A program made the translations under genes and the position numbers. From NCBI GenBank assembly GCA_028818705.1, contig JAPPNJ010000216.1:1-44530 (forward strand): DNA of 44,530 nucleotides, written 5' to 3'. Below the pieces are notes generated by a model that was not told the DNA's origin, did no database searches, and saw only the letters and a list, made by a program, of their open reading frames with translations. Source of the DNA: Candidatus Poribacteria bacterium. Its GTDB lineage: Bacteria > Poribacteria > WGA-4E > WGA-3G. How positions within the stretch are numbered: position 1 is the stretch's first letter; the number at the start of each line of letters is the position of its first letter. This document shows positions 41,156 through 44,530 of this stretch, one piece after another.

Positions 41156-42712
41156 TTACTGCAGCGTATTTACGTTGTTCTCCGGCTTGGTATAATCCAC
41201 AAACGCCGTCGGATCGGTACCGTTGAGGTATTCCTCAATGTTGGTGTATCCGTCGCTGTCTGTGTCCTTTGAGGTATTGGAAGCGTCTCCAGGATCCAAC
41301 CCGTATTTCTTTTCCCATTCATCAGGCATACCGTCACCATCGCCATCAGCAGGCGCAGGCAGACTCTTAAGTTCAGGCCACCCACCTACGTCATTCTGTG
41401 AGTCAATAATCCCGCATTTTTTCGATTTATCGGGCACGGACTTATTATTTTCGTATGCTGCCCCTTCATAAGTCGCATAGCCATTACGGGTTTCATCAAC
41501 AATGCGTGCATCTACCGCATCGCGTTTGGGCAATGATGCACCCACACTGTCAAGAACAGCATAATAGGCTTCTTCAGCGGTCTGTTGGTTGATAGGCATA
41601 GCTGCAAAAGGTTGGTCAAGTTTTAATCCTTCAAGATATGTACTGCCACCTTGAGGCTGTACGCCACCGTCCCAGTTGTTAGCGGTAACAGCTGGATTGC
41701 CATGAACAACATTATCGGCAATATACCATTTGCCAAAACCGTCGGGTGAATTACGCCCATAGGGATTAACAATTCGGTGTGTCACCTCGCCTGGACGGGT
41801 TGCGGGACCCGGCTTATAATAATTGGCGACCATGTTGATAACGGCAAAGTTTAAATTCTCCCGATCTGGGTCTTCTCTCTCGCCACCATAGGCACTGTTA
41901 TAACCCCAGTTGTACACCACATTATTTCTGAAATCATTATATCCACAACCTGAAGAAAAACGCGGGTTGCGACTGCCATGGTGTGCCAGTAGATTATGAT
42001 GGTACGTGCTATAGTTCGATCCCCATATCCCTCCGAACCCATGCGTGCCTTTGACGTGACCAGCATCGTGTAAGCTTTCCGATATCAAACACCATTGAAT
42101 AGTTACATTTTCGCAACGATAGATAGATACTGTTTCATCAATACTCCAACTTGCCGACAGATGGTCAAGGATAATGTTTTTGTGATACCTGCCTGATATG
42201 GCATCTGCATCATTATCTGTTTCATTACCCAATCTCACCCGTATGTACCTGATAATAACCTCGCTTGCATCAATTGAGAGCTGATACCTCTTAAGACAAA
42301 TACCGTCTCCTGGAGCTGTCTGTCCGGCGATGGTGATATAGGGATTGGAGATTTTCAATGGACTTTCGAGAGTGATAGTCCCCGAAACTCTGAACACGAC
42401 GATCCGCGGTCCTTCTGCTTCGCAGGCTTCACGTAAGCTGCCCGGTCCAGAGTCATTCAGGTTCGTTACCATGATCACTTTTCCGCCCCTACCGCCGCGT
42501 GTCACTGCGCCATAACCTTCAGCACCCGGAAACGCTGGAACGGATGGAGTATCCGCTGCAAATCCGTTCGGAATCAGAGCGAAAATACCGATAGATAAAA
42601 GAAACCAGCCTCTGTACAAAAATGTTTGTTGACGAAAATAGTTTCGCTGAATGGCGTAAAGGACAAAACGAAATGAATTCAATTTCTTTGTTATAAAAGA
42701 TCGTTTTTCCAT
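41156..42712 (-). CDS. Secreted pectate lyase-like protein (PL1-type beta-helix) with C-terminal calcium repeats
   Basis: 518 residues. The N-terminus has a basic stretch and a hydrophobic core (WFLLSIGIFALIPNGFAAD), a signal peptide with cleavage near residue 53. The catalytic region begins PAFPGAEGYGAVTRGGRGG and continues VTNLNDSGPGSLREA, ITIAGQTAPGDGI, IIRYIRVRLG, ILDHLSASWSIDE and HHNLLAHHGSRNPRF, the hallmarks of bacterial PL1-like right-handed beta-helix lyases. Near the C-terminus, DGDGDGMPDEWEKKYGLDP and DTDSDGYTNIEEYLNGTDP are thrombospondin-type-3-like calcium loops often seen on secreted enzymes. It should cleave pectin or another uronic-acid polymer. GAGG lies 6 nt before the ATG. 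A TATACT (42767-42772, minus strand) may be its -10 box. An IS982 element sits about 100 bp upstream. Confidence 0.92.
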   Translation of the reverse strand: MEKRSFITKKLNSFRFVLYAIQRNYFRQQTFLYRGWFLLSIGIFALIPNGFAADTPSVPAFPGAEGYGAVTRGGRGGKVIMVTNLNDSGPGSLREACEAEGPRIVVFRVSGTITLESPLKISNPYITIAGQTAPGDGICLKRYQLSIDASEVIIRYIRVRLGNETDNDADAISGRYHKNIILDHLSASWSIDETVSIYRCENVTIQWCLISESLHDAGHVKGTHGFGGIWGSNYSTYHHNLLAHHGSRNPRFSSGCGYNDFRNNVVYNWGYNSAYGGEREDPDRENLNFAVINMVANYYKPGPATRPGEVTHRIVNPYGRNSPDGFGKWYIADNVVHGNPAVTANNWDGGVQPQGGSTYLEGLKLDQPFAAMPINQQTAEEAYYAVLDSVGASLPKRDAVDARIVDETRNGYATYEGAAYENNKSVPDKSKKCGIIDSQNDVGGWPELKSLPAPADGDGDGMPDEWEKKYGLDPGDASNTSKDTDSDGYTNIEEYLNGTDPTAFVDYTKPENNVNTLQ

Positions 42713-42837
42713 TTTTACCTCTCACTATCGGAATCAGTAAACTCATCAAACATTGAACATGGTGACAGTATAAAAAGATTGCCGAGTGGATCACGCTGAA
42801 TAAATAACATAATTTAACGTGAGTTCGATAAAAAGTA

Positions 42838-43734
42838 TTAGAAGTTATTGTGAATCTGTGAATCTATGATTTCATCAAGTTCTCGTAGATCCACCGAAGG
42901 TTTCTTCGACTGATACGTATAAGCAATCAAGGCACAGAAGACATTGACGCGGAAGTTGACGAAACTTCGGTGGCGGGTATGCTCAAGTTGACTCTGATGC
43001 TTCAGCTGCTCAATGACTGACTCAATGAGCATCCGCTTTTTCAACAGCAGCACATCAACATCGCAGCGTGCTTCAGATCTCATGTTCTTACGGACCTTTG
43101 AAACCAAGATGATACCCTGAGCTTTTAGTGTCTCAGATAATGCCTCAGAGATATAACCCTTATCGGCATAGAGTCTTCCAGAAAGACCTTTCGTCAACTT
43201 CTCAACGGGACTACGGTCATCTGTGTTTGCGGGTGTGATCTCAACCGAAAGCAGTTCACCATCTGTGTTGACGATCAGATGGAGTTTGAATCCATAGAAC
43301 CAGCCGAGAGAGTTTTTCCCACGTCCGGCTTCTTCAGCGAACACCCGATGCTTCTGAATACGTCGGTTCTGGCAGACGGCAATTGGTGTTGAGTCAATAA
43401 ATGAGATACCCGTGCACTTGCCGAGTCGCACCCGGAGATACGCAGATACAAGCCCAAGCGTCCCTGACGTGAGTTCAACGAAGCGATTGTAGCTGACGAG
43501 TCTCGGGAATGCCCAACGTAGATGCCGACAGACGTGCTTTTGATAATAGTGTTTGAAACTCCGGTAGCCGCTATGATGAAAGTTCACCAGGATCGTCATC
43601 ACCTCGCTGGAATGCAGGCACCGAGGGCATCCACGTCTCTCAGGTTTATCTGAGTCGCAGCCTTCTGATAACTTCTGTTTTTCATAGTCAAGAAAAAAGT
43701 CGTCAATCTGACAAAACAGTGATACAATAGACAT
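42838..43734 (-). CDS. IS982-family transposase
   Basis: 298 residues, full length for the family. Likely DDE catalytic residues are Asp114 in FIDSTPIAV, Asp191 in YADKGYIS and Glu238 or Glu242 in ESVIEQLKHQ. Other family features are the N-terminal CLHSSEVMTILVNFHHSGYRSFKHYY and the GWFYGFKLHLIVN segment. AAGGAG lies 7 nt before the ATG. A -10 box TATAAT with an upstream TGG extension is on the minus strand at 43776-43771. No frameshift or stop is seen, so it may still be active. Confidence 0.94.
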   Translation of the reverse strand: MSIVSLFCQIDDFFLDYEKQKLSEGCDSDKPERRGCPRCLHSSEVMTILVNFHHSGYRSFKHYYQKHVCRHLRWAFPRLVSYNRFVELTSGTLGLVSAYLRVRLGKCTGISFIDSTPIAVCQNRRIQKHRVFAEEAGRGKNSLGWFYGFKLHLIVNTDGELLSVEITPANTDDRSPVEKLTKGLSGRLYADKGYISEALSETLKAQGIILVSKVRKNMRSEARCDVDVLLLKKRMLIESVIEQLKHQSQLEHTRHRSFVNFRVNVFCALIAYTYQSKKPSVDLRELDEIIDSQIHNNF

Positions 43735-43770
43735 GGGAGAACTCCTTTTGGTTATGGTTTTGGTTAACTC

Positions 43771-43776
43771 ATTATA
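43771..43776 (-). promoter_or_regulatory. -10 box of the transposase promoter
   Basis: TATAAT on the minus strand preceded by TGG (extended -10). The -35 position has only TTTTAT. The leader to the start codon at 43734 is about 30 nt. Confidence 0.4.
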
Positions 43777-43836
43777 CCATAGGGGTTCTCTCTATAAAAC
43801 ACTCCAATTTATTATCGAACTCACGTTAATTTAATT

Positions 43837-44481
43837 TCATAACACCAAACTTTCATTTTTTTGATAATCTGCTAATTTTTCAAGAAGCAAAAGTTGTTCG
43901 GCTCGTTCAATTGGTTCTTCGTATGAGTGCTGAGGTGTAAAATTCATTGCCAATGCCTCAAGCATCGGTTTTCTATTTTCCTCTTTCGCCCCAACGTGGT
44001 AGAAATGCTCCTTGGTTAACACATGAAATTCTGACCACAGCGTCTCAAGAAAAGTATTCTTCCTGTACTGATTGCTATGCCAAGTGGATAGAATAAATTT
44101 GCACGGAGAGTGGCTCAGTATCTCAAATAGATATCGTTCATTTTCTTCGTCCCAACTATCGAAATAATCAACGTGTCTCCCAACATAAGGCGGATCACAA
44201 TAGACAAAATCATCTTCAGAAATGTCTTTGAGTGTTTTTCTGTAGTCTTGACAGATAAATGACCAGTTAGAATGCCTTGACATGACGTAAACGTAGTCAA
44301 CTTGGTTCACAATTTTCGTAATATATGCTTTGGAAAACCGCTGCGGCTTGTGTCCAAAAGGTACGTTAAAATCTCCTTTGCGATTAAATCGAATCATTCC
44401 ATTGAAGCAGCATCGATTTAAAAAAAGAAAATCTAAAGGTTCATGCGTTCGATTAAATCGCTCTCGAACTTCATAATGAAC
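43837..44481 (-). pseudogene. Dam/D12-class adenine-N6 methylase, 5' end broken
   Basis: A Met at 44397 gives 186 residues with motif IV YCDPPYVGRHVDYFDSWDEE and NVPFGHKPQRFSKAYI. Reading upstream of that Met in the same frame continues the family with conserved HYEVRERFNRTHEPLDFLFL and NRCCFNG, back to a TGA at 44482-44484. No ATG, GTG or TTG occurs in this extension. The conserved core thus lies upstream of any start codon, and the N-terminal SAM-binding motif I region is missing from this frame. The gene is therefore 5'-truncated or frameshifted, unless the window edge hides a programmed event. The C-terminus ends 9 bp from the IS982 right end and appears complete. Confidence 0.75.
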
Positions 44482-44530
44482 TCATAGCGAGTACGCGCTA
44501 AGCCTGGTTGAAAGTTATACGAAAGTTAAT

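Larger units (their letters stand above)
42816..43827 (-). mobile_element. Complete IS982-family insertion sequence
   Basis: About 1012 bp, as expected for IS982. Terminal inverted repeats contain AACGTGAGTTCGATAA at the left (from 42816) and its complement at the right (to 43827); the match extends to 18 bp if TT/AA edges are counted. The 5-mer AATTT flanks it directly at 42811-42815 and 43828-43832, a probable target duplication. It carries one intact transposase. It lies between the pectate lyase promoter region and the methylase remnant. Confidence 0.88.

Overview
The window looks like an accessory-rich chromosomal segment of an uncultured Gram-negative (diderm) bacterium. A type II secretion locus with an outer-membrane secretin and a phosphoheptose isomerase point to an outer membrane and LPS-type sugars. 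The sulfatase-like, FGE-like, FG-GAP/UnbV and pectate-lyase genes, moderate GC and many intergenic hairpin repeats resemble Candidatus Poribacteria or a related sponge or marine lineage. That assignment is an inference from gene content, not a database result.

Layout. 1-4.3 kb: edge of a VOC (glyoxalase-fold) gene, a sulfatase-like hydrolase, a divergent FGE-like protein and a secreted FG-GAP/UnbV protein. 4.6-13.5 kb: a cassette with a type ISP restriction-modification enzyme (nuclease, helicase, methylase and recognition domain in one 1601-residue chain) converging on a protein with 14 WD40 repeats and a trypsin-like domain. This pair is bounded by related inverted flanks of about 0.5-0.66 kb. 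13.7-31 kb: a secreted TPR protein, then a minus-strand type II secretion locus reading gspE-F-G-H-I-J-K-L-M-D, preceded by an exported HEAT-repeat protein. 31-41 kb: a secreted protein of unknown function, a two-component sodium:solute symporter, gmhA, an iron-type ABC permease, a divergent MalK-type ABC ATPase and a ThDP-dependent acetolactate-synthase-like enzyme. 41-44.5 kb: a secreted PL1-like pectate lyase, a complete IS982-family element with inverted repeats and a probable 5-bp target duplication, and a Dam/D12 adenine methylase whose 5' end is broken.

The most unusual signal is in the gaps between genes. Six copies of a 30-bp unit occur: a 7-bp hairpin arm, a 4-nt loop, the complementary arm, and the invariant tail ATACCGTTGATT. 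Arm sequences differ between copies but pairing is kept, so the structure appears to be selected. Two copies abut exactly in tandem between gspG and gspF. Other hairpin families show the same kind of covariation, and one 27-bp palindrome lies in frame inside gspK.

The secretion genes form a near-complete inner-membrane platform, pseudopilus and secretin. No gspC, gspN or prepilin peptidase is present here, so these must be elsewhere or absent. Secretion fits with the exported proteins encoded around it. The restriction enzyme, the WD40-protease, the IS and the broken methylase suggest a locus shaped by mobile DNA and defence turnover.
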